A DNA stretch of 64,000 bases. Origin: Ottelia alismoides (taxonomy: Eukaryota; Streptophyta; Magnoliopsida; Alismatales; Hydrocharitaceae). The position numbers and the translations under genes were made by a program. The stretch's first letter is position 1; each line of letters opens with the position of its first letter. Shown piece by piece: positions 50,756-61,625 of this stretch. The notes below the pieces were generated by a model. It saw only the letters and a program-made list of their open reading frames with translations. It was not told where the DNA came from and did not search any database. Where the stretch lies: assembly GCA_037367405.1 (NCBI GenBank), contig JAZKJV010002621.1, positions 930,001-994,000 of the forward strand. The letters are read 5' to 3'.

Positions 50756-52838
50756 TTAGCTTTGCTAGTCCCTTAGCAAACACTTATTTGAAAAAGAAGT
50801 GAAAAAGAAATAAAGAAAAAGAAAAAGAGAATGTACATGGATCAAGGTTGATTATTAAACTTGCCTTCATTAAATTAAGGTATGGAGCTCGATCAGATCT
50901 TTGGATTATTAATGTGTCGGAACCTTATTTGGACTTAAGCTTAAAACTCAACAGCCTCTAAGTTCCACTAATCTACAACCGAGACTCCTCAATGCTCCAG
51001 GTCAGAACAAGTCATCAATCACAAACCCTGAAGACCATGAATCTTTCCTTGTCCTGTGAATGTGAGGTATAAGCTCTCCACCTCAGAAATGGCAACTTGA
51101 CAACCCTCCCCAACAAGGTAACTCTATGACCTCAATCTGGCCACTCTTTCCTCGAGGAGCGGGGTATTCCCTTCTAAGTTCAAGTTCAACCGGCTCAAGA
51201 AGAGGAGGAAGAAGAGAATGGACCATGGCCAGTGTAGCCATGTATCCTTGGGAGCTTGACCAGTGTAGCCAAGTCTCCCTACTGCAAGCTACATAAGGTG
51301 GAACATGAAACTCAAGCTTTGCTTATTGCACTCTATATACATACTCTGGTGGGATTATCATTTTCTATCAGACACACCACTTTTTTGGAGTTATTTTCTT
51401 TTTGCATTTTTTTTTCAAGTGCATCTATACAACATATACATGTGCAACATATATACAAGGAGTTTTTCCTCTTGAGCCAGTAGACTATCCCTATTTTGAA
51501 GCTTTATTGCAACCCACAACTCCTGTCGTTAGACCTCATAGCAACCAGACCAAGTTGAGACGTACTTCCTTCACTAAAAGAAGAAGAGAGGTTCCTCCTA
51601 GAAGTACTACCCTCATATGCTACCCCAAGTCAAGGAAGACTGCCTCCTCACGACCTCATCCGTAGAGAGCTCGGTGCATAGTGCTGGTGTCCAAGTAAAG
51701 CCATTGTCTATATGAGTCATGTGTTGTTGTTAAGTGCTCTACTTAGGCTCATTGAGATGACATGTGATCATAGCCTAGTGGACTCAAAGAATTAAGTCAC
51801 CATGGTCATGAAAAGCCTTAAACCTAAGCCCTATAAGGTTCCTCTTATAAATTAGGTGGATTAAGATCTTAATCAAGCTCCATTTCTCAATTTGATTCCA
51901 GACTAGTTTAAATGTCAACTATCATCCAGAAAAACTATATACATATGTACAAAAGATGCTATTTACACAAATTTTACGAACATGCAAAATTTTTGAAAAA
52001 TGTTTTGAAATCATGAATGGATGATGCATGAAGTGCAAGTTTTGCAAAAGTATTTACACACATTTACACAAGATTTTTGCAAACTTTTGATTTTCAAAAC
52101 ATTTTGGAAAAATTTTGTACTATATACATAATTTTGATAAGAAAATATTTACACAAGCTTTACACAAAAGGTTTTTGAAATCATTTTTACAAGAATAATT
52201 TGTACACTAGCTATTTATGTGCAACTAAAAGAATGTTTATGTACATGAAAAAATTTTAATTTTTGTGATTTTTAAGGTTTTTAGCCATTTTACGTATTTA
52301 CATACTCACACAAAGTACGAGTTATGGCTAAAGTATATATGAAATATATACACCCCCCTATACTTAGCTCGAACGATGTCCTCAGAGTCAAGAGCGATGA
52401 AGAAGACATAACTCGTGCTGCGTATAGGGAAGTGAAAAGGAAGGCTATATACAAAGACGAATGAATGAATAGAAAGTCAATAGGATCTCAGGTCTTCCCC
52501 CTTTACTTAGGATCAAGTAATCCTAAGTATAGCAGGCTGTACACTAAGGGAAAACCGAGTGGAGAATGTACAGGGTCTACCCCCCCTATACTTAGGGTAA
52601 AATATCCCTAAGTATAGGCAGCAAAAACAGGGGTAGAATGAAACAAAAGAAATACCCAAAGGTCTCACATCCCCCCTATACTTAGGGCAAAGTGCATCCT
52701 AAGTATAGCATAATCAAAGATGACAAACGGGATGTGGGACTAAAGAATGTGATGATATGGACATCTGGATCTATACAGGGCGGAGGATCAGTGAAAATCA
52801 TACGTAAGATGCATTAGATGTGAGTCAAAGACCACATC
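50756..52838 (-). other. 2.1-kb non-coding 3' region of element A
   Basis: This lies between the integrase and the LTR, where some Athila elements carry an env-like ORF. I see no such ORF on the minus strand. Plus-strand frames 51,256-51,665 are antisense to the element and unconvincing. Confidence 0.6.
52351..52710 (-). repeat. Repeated polypurine-tract-like and hairpin cassette
   Basis: C runs of 6-7 (G on the element strand) followed by tatacttag or a variant occur at about 52,352, 52,496, 52,580 and 52,671. Three of them continue into a hairpin; the best, 52,585-52,618, is a perfect 13-bp stem (cctatacttaggg and complement) with an 8-base loop. The true polypurine tract at 50,745 has the same form (cccccc tgtacttag). 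Confidence 0.8.
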
Positions 52839-53871
52839 TCATGCAAAATAAATAGGGGCAACATCTACGACCTGCGGCTCATGATCTAGAAATGGCTTGA
52901 GCCGCTGACCGTTCACTCGAAAGGTACTCTCAGAAGACAACTCGGATATATCAATGTTACCGTTGTCATGTACCTTTCTCACCAAGTAGGGTCCCTTCCA
53001 CTTGCTCTGTAGCTTCCCTGGAAATAAACGAAGCCTCGCATCAAACAACCATACTCTCTGTCCAAGCTCAAAATGCTTGTGGCTGATGTGAGAATCATGC
53101 CACTCCTTCACTCTCTCCTTATAATGTAGGCTGTTTGAGAAGGCGGTATCTCTCAACTCCTCCAGGGCTGCTAACTCTGCCTTCCTCTGGTCTCCTACAC
53201 CATCTGGATCCATAAGTATCTCTGTAACTGCCAAAGTGACCTGTGCCTCAGCTCAACAGGTAAATGGCACTGCTTGCCATATACGAGGCGAAAGGGAGAT
53301 GTACCCAATGGTGTCTGAAAGACGTCCTATATGCCCACAAGACCGAGTCTAAAAGCTGTGACCAATCCTTTCGGTCAGGGCGGATGACTTTCTGCAATAT
53401 AGTCTTGATCTCCCTATTCGACACCTCGGCTAGACCATTCGTCTGTGGATGGTAAGGTGTAGCAACGCGATGGTCTATACCGAACTCTCTAGCAAGGGCC
53501 TTCACCTGGTCGTTGATGAAATGAGACCCCCTATCTGAAATCAAAACTCGAGGAACCCCGAACCACGTGATGATGTGCTTCCTTAAAAATCTGCAAACTG
53601 TCCTCGCATCAGCGGCTCGGGCAGGGATAGCCTCAACCCAATGACTAACATAATCTACGGCCAACAGAATGTACTCAAATCCCTGACTCTTAGGGAATGG
53701 ATCCATGAAATCGATGCCCCATGCGTCAAAAACCTCACAGAAGTGAATGGGCTGCATCGACATCATATCACGCTGTCCACAAGTGCCCATCCTCTGACAG
53801 TCAGTACACCTCTTCACGAACTCATCAGAGTCCTTGAAGAGGGTAGGCCACCACAAGCCGGATTGGAGCAC
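52839..53871 (-). pseudogene. Integrase of element A, frameshifted
   Basis: The open frame 53,871-53,248 has the core: WPTLFKDSDEFVKRCTDC (end of the zinc finger), first Asp in WGIDFMDPFPKS, second Asp in LISDRGSHFIND, and Glu in NGLAEVSNREIK. The His part of the HHCC finger lies upstream in the same frame, after the stop that ends the RT piece. The frame shifts near 53,250-53,300. The C-terminal domain continues in 53,234-52,839, with LGQRVWLFDARLRLFPGKL and KWKGPYLV. It would insert the cDNA; this copy is broken. Confidence 0.9.
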
Positions 53872-53970
53872 TTTCTGTGCCGTTCTCCTCCCAGAATGAT
53901 GTCCTCCTGCCTCAAGCTTGTGGCAGTAAGTGTGGATGCTATGGTGCTCCTCCTGAGGAATGCACCGACG

Positions 53971-55671
53971 TCAGACGCTATCCCCTCCTTCGTGGTAAAG
54001 GATGGGATCCTCCCGGTGGTAGGACTTGACCTTCTCAAGGAAGGTCTCAAGCCTCTGCCTGGGCCAATCTTGTGGGACTTTCCCAGCAACGAGAAAGTTC
54101 ACAATATCGGCATACCACGGGAGTGAGGCGATAGCAAGGATCGCCTCATCTGGGAAGGTCTCACAAATGGGATCTATATGCTCGGACTCCTCAGGCTGCT
54201 CTAAACGGGAGAGATGATCCGCCACCACATTCTTGACTCCAGGCTTATCCTTGATCTCAATGTCGAACTCCTGGAGTAGAAGGATCCATCTAGTCATTCT
54301 GGCCTTGGCATCCTTCTTTGCCATGAGGTATCGGATGGCGGTTTGATCAGTATACAAGGTCACTCTAGATCCAATGATATAAGATCTGAACTTATCTAGG
54401 GCGAACACTACGGCTAGCATCTCCTTCTCTGTGACGGTATAATTCCACTGGGCGGAATCCAATGTGCGGCTAGCGTAGTGGATGGCAAAGGGGACTCCAT
54501 CCCTCCTTTGTCCCAGCACGGCCCCTACGGCAAAATCGGAGGCATCCGTCATGATCTCGAATGGGAGAGACCAATCAGGCAGCTGGAGAACAGGAGCCTC
54601 AATAACACACTGCTGGAGAGTCTCAAAGGACGAAAGACACTTGTCATCGACAAGGAACTCGGTGTCTTTCGTCAAGAGGTCAGTCAACGACCGGGCAATC
54701 TTGCTGAAATCATGAATGAATCGCCGGTAGAAACTGACGTGCCCCAGAAATGACCGTAACTTCCTCAAATTGGACGGCGGTGCGAGTTTTCTGATGACAT
54801 CAACCTTGGCCGGATCAACCTCCATGCCCCTGTTGGAGATGATGTGGCCAAGCACCGTCCCTTGAGTCACCATGAAGTGACTCTTCCCCCAAGAAAGCAC
54901 CAAGTGAACCTCTATACATCGCTGGAGTACTCGGTCTAGGCAGTCAAAACAGGAGTCGAATCCGTCGCCGTAGACCGAGAAATCATCCATGAAGACCTCC
55001 AAACACTCCCCTACCATGTCCGAAAAGATCGACAGCATGCATCTCTGGAAAGTCGCAGGGGCATTGCATAGCCCAAATGGCATGTGTCGGAAGGCGTATG
55101 TGCCGAAGGGACAGGTAAAGGTGGTCTTCTCCTGGTCCTCAAGAGCGATGGCCACCTGGTTGTAGCCCGAGTACCCATCCAGGAAACAGTAATGGCTCTT
55201 CCCTGCCAGTCTCTCAATGATCTGGTCAATAAAAGGCAGGGGGAAATGGTCCTTCTTGGTGGCCTGGTTGAGTCTCCTGTAGTCAACACAGACCCGCCAA
55301 GAGGTAGGTACTCGAGTAGCAATCTCCTCTCCCGACTCACTGATCACAGTCGTGATGCCCGTCTTATTGGGCACCACATGCAAGGGGCTGACCCACTTGG
55401 AGTCGGAAATGGGATAAATAATATCCGCGCTCCACCATTTTGAGATTTCCTTCATGACGACCTCTCTCAGGTTGGGGTTCAGCCGCCGCTGGAACTCACG
55501 CGACGGCTTTACCCCCTCCTCGAGATAGATATGGTGGGAGCACAATGCTGGACTAATCCCATGGAGATCTGCTACGCTCCATCCGATTGCCTTGCGCTTC
55601 TTTTCAAGAACCCCCATTAAACGGGATTCTTGCTCTCCCGTCAGATCGGCGGAGATGATGACTGGGTACAT
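53971..55671 (-). pseudogene. Reverse transcriptase and RNase H of element A
   Basis: A 566-codon open stretch. RT: WRVCVDYRRLN (125-135), LDGYSGYNQ with catalytic Asp165, FGLCNAPATFQR (199-210) and the catalytic FMDD (227-230). RNase H: TDASDFAVGAVLG (Asp376 region), YTVTEKEMLAVVFA with its Glu, LYTDQTAIRYL, and DHLSRL at 485-490. The sequence is Athila-type (FMDD, PFGLCNAPATFQR). The stop at the end (TGA, near 53,972) and the stop just upstream (TAG, near 55,705) both lie within otherwise continuous coding, and both could come from C-to-T changes, as expected after cytosine methylation. Confidence 0.92.
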
Positions 55672-55704
55672 CTCAGGTTCGCCCGCAAGGAATCGATACT
55701 TCAG

Positions 55705-56240
55705 CTAAGTAAGGAGCGGCTTCAGCTCTGGACAGCTGGGTGCTGGCAAATCTGGCTTCGGAAGAAGATGCGTGTATGCTGCCAAATCTGCCTGGGAGAA
55801 TGAGAACGTACTCTCGCAAACTGGATCTGAATATGGCTGCTCAACTGAACCGTCTCTGATCTGCTCGGCATCTACCTCCTCCTCAGCTGAAGGCTCTGTG
55901 GGACTCAGGTCTGGCATATAATCCTCGCAATCTGCCCAATCAGACTCCGAATCCGAGGGAACTGCATCACAAAAGGTGGCATCAGCACAACCGTCACAAA
56001 AATCCGTGTCGCGGTCAAGAACCTGCTCTGCTGCCACTATGGTATCCTGAACCAGGGCTGTGCTCTCCAGGCTCTCCTCTGCTATCATCTCTGCATCAGC
56101 GGTGTCTGAAAATGAGAGGATGGCCTGTGCTACTGGGTCTGCCCATACTGCCTCATCGTCTGTGATCACAAAGTCACAGTCCTGGTGGATGTCTAGCCCG
56201 GCATCTGTCAGCTGCTCTACATCTGAACTGGTCTCTGAGC
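55705..56240 (-). pseudogene. Acidic linker between protease and RT of element A
   Basis: The open frame from about 56,240 to 55,705 is rich in Asp, Glu and Ser (DSESDWADCEDYMPDL) with several Cys, and has no folded domain I recognise. It runs towards RT after a single stop. It is out of frame with the protease piece, so there is a frameshift near 56,240-56,275. Confidence 0.6.
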
Positions 56241-56276
56241 ACGATCTCTATCTGGCTCTGTAGTCCTCGACCGTCT

Positions 56277-56543
56277 CTATTTGTATACTTTCGCCCTCGA
56301 CGTGAAAGTATACCTTCCCGCTGTCATGGCGTCAGTCACCGCCTTGGATGTGGCCAAGAACGGACGACCGAGAATGATGGGGGCATCGGTCACTGAATCA
56401 AGGATCTCCATGTCCAACACTACGAAGTCCACGGGGAATTGCAGGCCCTGAATAGTGACGACAACGTCTCGCAACAACCCCTTCGGCCTCTTGATAGATC
56501 GATCAGCAAACTGAAGGACTGTCCTGCTCTGTCTAAGAGTGCC
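56277..56543 (-). pseudogene. C-terminal part of element A protease
   Basis: The element part of this frame contains LQFADRSIKRPKG, FPVDFVVLDME and PIILGRPFLAT, the second half of a Gypsy aspartic protease. The catalytic Asp half was separated by insertion of element B. The first six codons of the open frame (to 56,564) belong to LTR B, not to the protease. Confidence 0.88.
56539..56543. repeat. Left target-site duplication of element B (predicted)
   Basis: gtgcc precedes LTR B inside the protease of element A. The partner copy must lie outside the window. Confidence 0.5.
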
Positions 56544-59500
56544 TGATGAATACCCATTCATCACTCTTTATTCTCATATTTTAGCTACAAAAAACCTATG
56601 CAAATGCATGTAGATATTTGTAAATAGGAATAATTAGCAAAAGCATGCATTGTGTAAAAACTTATAATTAGCATGTTTTTGTGCAAAAATAAAAGAATAA
56701 AGATTAAAAAAGAAAAAGAGGGAAATATTTAGAATAAATATTGAGCAACCTAACCCAAGGGAGGGCTCAGCATGGGCCTGACCGCATAAAAGCCAAGTAG
56801 AGGGAGATAGGGGCTCATGTGTAAATATCTTTGTAAATAAATAAAATTATATTTTCCTCACCCAAAAATATGCTTGTACATATTTTGTATATATTTAGAA
56901 ACTATTAAAAACAAAATAAAAATTTAAAAATCAAAAATTCAAAAATGCCCTTTCACCATGTATATAGACCATGCTTCTACATGTATTTAACCTTGTAAAT
57001 AAATTTATTTATTTTCAAAACTTCTTGTAAATATCCTATATTATATATTGTAAATACATAAAATAAAAAGAATCAAAACAAAAATCAAATAAAAATAACA
57101 AAATTAAAATTACAAAAATATTGTACATATGCCATGCACATACTATACATAACTATTTATTTTACCTATGTATATAAGTAATAAAAATAAAATAAAAATA
57201 TCTTTTTATTCCTCATTTTATTCTATAAATAAATAAAATATAAAATAGGAATAAAATTGTACAAAAATAATCATTAAAAATCAAAAATCAAAACCAACAT
57301 ATTGTACATATACCTATATATAGCTATATATTGTAAATACTTTATTTTTATTTCCAAAAATTAATTAAAAATCGCCAAAAAATAGAAAATAATAAAATAA
57401 AAATATTTCATGTTTTAAGTTTTTCTAAATTCGGCCATTTTCTAGCCTAAAATAAAGAAATAAACATTCAATAAATGGCGGCTCCTGATTGGTCCACGGG
57501 GGTTTGTTGACCCCGGTCAACTTCCCCCGCGGACCTTCTTCTTTCGCGGGTCAGGCAACCAACCCGTTTTCTCGATCTTTTGCCCGCCTGACCCGACCGC
57601 CATCGACCCAAACCCCGGGCTCCGATTGCACTCCGATCATCCAGGATCCTCGCCCGGGGTGGGTTTGGAGGATCCGAGCTCCGTACCACCCGCCCGATCT
57701 CCTTCTTCTCGGATCTTCCACCATATTTAACGTCGTCACCGGCGACCTAATCACGCCATCTTTGATCTTCCCCTCGGCGCCTGTGAGCTCCTCCATCGTC
57801 CCTGAGTGACAGCCGTGGTCCCTTGGAGTTGCAGCGAGGCCCGGGCAGCCGGGAGTCACTGATCCGGTGGAGAACACCATCGTGCGCCGCCGCAAGCGCG
57901 CTCAGCCTCGGGGAAGCGACGCCCCCTTGCAGGCAATGACCAGAAGCTCGTCGAGCTTCAGCCCAGTCGACAGCAGCCATCAGGTAGTGTCTTTAGCCCG
58001 TAGATTAGCGTAGAATAGGACTTTTCGATTTGCAGTAGCTTAGCTCCGCCCCCTCCGCCAGCCGTTTCCGTCTACCCATTTGTTCATCCGACACCGCCTT
58101 CACCTCCGCCAGACTTCTATCCACCTGCTCCACCCCTTCACTCCCCCTGTCTCGCCTCGGAGCAGGGTTACGGCTCTCCTCCATCCGCCGCTCGCCGGAG
58201 AGTCCCCATCTCGCCGCACCAGCCACCTTCCGCCCGCTCTGACGGGTCGAGGCAGTTTGCCCTCGACCCCTCTTTCTTCCTGTGCAGGTATCCAGGCCTA
58301 TCGACCTCATCTGGAGGTCGGAACTTCAGAGCACAGCCGCTCCAGGTCATCCACGTCGCCGGAGCTCTCTGGAGCTCCTCGCCTCCATCGGAGCAGAGCA
58401 TCGGGTGCGGGGCTTCACGGCGAAGCTCTCCCGCACCTCAGGAGCATCAGACGAGGACCATCGCGCGCACGGGGGGCCGGCGAAAGTCGCCGGCGACCAG
58501 TTCTTCCAGGGTCCTCGTCGACCGTCAGATCGTCTCCATCGCCACAGTCATCATCTGAGCCATCCATCCTGGGTGAGGCGTCACCGTCCGATCATCTCGA
58601 GGGCCGATCTTGACCATCCGCGCGGAGAGAGAGGCACCAGATAGCCTCATCCGTCAGATTCACCACGTGTCCTTCTCTCATCCGTCCGATCCGAGCGAGG
58701 CCTTCTTCGTAGACCCACGTTGCAGCAATACCGTCCGATCTTCCACGTGGACGCGTTCCAGCCGTCGGATCGACTCGAGGGTTCTCCTTTGGTGGGTGGC
58801 ACACCATCTCATCCGTCCAACCTGCCACGCGTCATCCATCCGACCCTCGACATTAATAAAAGGGGTAATTTGTCCTTAGGCCCCTTTACTTTATGCATTT
58901 AGTTTTTAATCCTGTAAATATTTAGTGTAGTTCTTTTATTTTTGTAAAAATTGCACTGTGGTCCTCTATGTTTATTTGAATTGCAATTATACCCCTGCCA
59001 GTTGTGGACACGTGCTTCGACACGTGGTATTTTGGTGTATTTGCAATATTGGCCCTACATTTTTGCCCTGTTACGTTTTATATTTTTATTAATAGGATTT
59101 GCAATCAGGTCCCTCCAGGCCTGAGTCACGCGCATCGTGCGTGGCCTGGGGGGTAATTTGCACTCCTACCCCTACACTTTTCAGGGTTGTTGTTCCAGGG
59201 GTCCAGAACTTTGCTTTAATTGCAGAAAGGTCCTTGTGCACAGTGCCCTCTTTTGATTTTTGAATAAAATATCAAATCACCTCCAAATTCGATGAAAATT
59301 TGACACATGGCTCCTGCCATGTTGTAGGATTTTTAAGAATTTTTGAGGACATTTTTGAGTTTATTTGTTATTTTTAAAAATTCAAAAACCTTTATTTCAG
59401 CCACTGGCTAGTTTTAAAAATCCAAAAAAAATATAAAAACCCCCTCAAAAATTCCATAAAAAATAGGTACTGTTTCTTTTGTGCTCTTTTAATTTCTAGC

Positions 59501-60191
59501 CAATTTTGGCTATTTTTCACTGAGTAAAAACCCTAAAAATTCAAAAACACCTAAAAACTCATAAAACTATAATAAATAATTTAAAAACCCAAAAACAATA
59601 ATTTTGGTACTCAAATTTTCCTTGTTTTGTCTAGTATACAGGAAAAATACCTCCAGGCCCTCTTGAGATCCTTAGATATTTTATTTAGGGATTTTGGTCC
59701 TGGCTGGACAGTACCTTGCTTTTCTATCACTGTTTGATTTTTAGAAAATAAAATATACATCAGAAAATTGTCAAAAATTAACCAAAAACACTAAAAAATC
59801 TAAAAAACATAAAAACATTTTTGTTTGAATTGTTGCTTGGTTTTTGACACATTAAATAATTAGCCAAAGTGTGATTGATTTTGTGTTTCTTTTATTTCCT
59901 TCACATTTAAAAATATAAGAAAAATATAAAAACAATTAAAAATAACTAAAAATATCTTTTCTTTATTTTATTTCATTTTTACTACTTCGTAGGCCTTTGG
60001 CCAACCCGTGCTCCTTGAGTTCGACCCTGGGTGCTATACCAGGTTAATCTCATAGCTGGACCGCTATTTGAGTGTTTGATTGATTTTATTTCTATTAGTG
60101 GTTCGATTTTTCTTGATATACTTAGTCTGAGTGATTGAGGTCGCAACGACCATTTCTGTACCTTTACCTCTGTCGCTTGGCCCGGTTATCA
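56544..60191 (+). repeat. 5' LTR of element B, 3,648 bp
   Basis: It begins tgatgaatac and ends ggttatca. The AT-rich arms match LTR A in inverted orientation, and the GC-rich island is at 57,470-58,850. At 57,493-57,540 there is a long imperfect inverted repeat (tggtccacggggg, gttgacc, gtcaac, cccccgcggacc). Frames in the island (57,489-58,902, both strands) reflect composition and are not reported as genes. Confidence 0.9.
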
Positions 60192-60194
60192 GAA

Positions 60195-60212
60195 TGGCGC
60201 CGTTGTCGGGGA
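60195..60212 (+). promoter_or_regulatory. Primer-binding site (tRNA-Asp type) of element B
   Basis: tggcgccgttgtcgggga lies three bases after the LTR. It is complementary to the 3' end of plant tRNA-Asp except for one position, and this primer is characteristic of Athila-type elements. Confidence 0.85.
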
Positions 60213-61625
60213 ACACGACTTAGTAGTTTTTTTCGTTTTATTTTCGTTTTTGTTTTCGCGGCTTTTCGCGGCTCTTCGGAGCTCGCGGCTTTTCGCGCTT
60301 TTGTATCTATTTTCTTTTTGTTTTATTTTGATTTTCTTTTATTTTTATTTTTGTTTTATTTTGTGTGTTTATTTCATTTTCCATTTTTGCATATATACCC
60401 TCACTTTTATTTTCCTTTCTTTTCTTTATTTGATTATTTTTGCCGGTCTGACCACTCTTCTCTTTGTCTTGCGAGGGCCCGAGGACCGCAGGGGCGACTT
60501 TCGAGGAGCCGGCGCAGCCGAGGAACTTGGAGGCGGCTTCCTTCTTTACGAAGCCGCAGGAGAGAGCGAGAGAGAGAGAGTTGAGTGGGTGAGGATAGAT
60601 TAGGTTTTTATTTCATTTATTATTATTATTGTAATAATACAGGGACCTGGACACTCTTGGACTTCTTGACCGTAGCGGGTCTGTTTCGCCGAGCACCGGT
60701 GTGCTCGGGGGACCCTTTAGGACCTTCGCGGTTTTTCGCGGCTTTTACGCGGTTTTATTTTTCTTTTATTTTCTGTCTTTTCCGGTTTTTCGCGATTTTT
60801 GCTCGAGCCCCTAGACTTAGGATTTTCTGGTGAATGTGCCGTAATTAGTAGGATCCACACATCTAATTGCATATCTGTTCCCATAGATCGATAATTGGAC
60901 CTACTTAAAATCAATAATAAAAATAACTGATTCATTTGCCTCCGTAGCCTACGTGCCGTATCCCGTCCTGTAAAGCGCTTACTCCTACCCCCGATTTGTC
61001 GGACAGAGGAGGGACGGGCCAAGACCGGACTCTTTGGCTTGGAGGTCGGTGACCGGTTAGACGGTTCTTCGCTAGACTTGCTCGCCTAGGACTCGGCTTT
61101 ACCGCTGCATCATTTAGGTTAGTTTTAATTCTGTCTTTACTTTTATGCGCGGATCATATTGCATGTAGAGAGCTGGAGGCAGGTACGCATTTCTGACTTT
61201 GCATGCATCATTGATTTTTCGTGCATCGACTTTTTCGTCTTCTCCCCCCTGTTTTGGGCTTAAATAACCAGGAGAACCGAAAAATTCGTTAGGCGTTTCT
61301 TTTTATCGAAAAATATCTAAAAAACAAAAAAATCGAGACTGCTAATCATACTTGACCTAAAAGACACCTCACTAAAAATCTATCTTGGGAAGAGTAACCC
61401 CCTCCTTGTCTGGTTTGGATGAGCGAGAGAGTGATCCGCACATTAGGATAGAGCCTCCGATCCTTTCTTGACTGATTACCGGCTTTCAGTATGGGACAGT
61501 CGGTTGAGAAAGATCTGGATACCTATTGACCTCACGTAATCGCTCTGATAGACTGGATGATCACCTAAAATAAAATCGACAAGATAATTGACCGATCCCT
61601 TCGGTCTTCAGCTCTGTGTGCGTAG
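60213..61625 (+). other. Leader of element B with repeated TTCGCGG words
   Basis: Two pyrimidine-rich patches (60,217-60,430 and 60,720-60,810) carry ttttcgcgg or tttcgcgg several times each. Frames through the first patch give Phe/Leu-rich, membrane-like translations (60,135-60,603) that are compositional. A GA run lies at 60,560-60,580. Confidence 0.6.

Larger units (their letters stand above)
47076..56543 (-). mobile_element. Athila-like Gypsy element A (3' part), interrupted by element B
   Basis: Read on the minus strand the order is protease (partial), acidic linker, reverse transcriptase, RNase H, integrase, a 2.1-kb non-coding stretch, polypurine tract and 3' LTR. Its gag, primer site and 5' LTR should lie beyond element B, outside the window. 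The five bases before the LTR, gctac (47,071-47,075), would be its target duplication, within LTR fragment C. At least two stops and two frameshifts break pol, so it is dead. Confidence 0.88.

Noticed and set aside
50756..52838. env-like ORF between integrase and LTR of element A
   Set aside because: Some Athila elements have one, but no frame on the element strand is open long enough here.
57468..58902. Overlapping open frames up to 177 codons in LTR B
   Set aside because: Same reason: compositional openness in the GC island.
60135..60603. Phe/Leu-rich frames that look like membrane proteins
   Set aside because: T-rich and CT-rich leader sequence gives Phe and Leu codons by composition.
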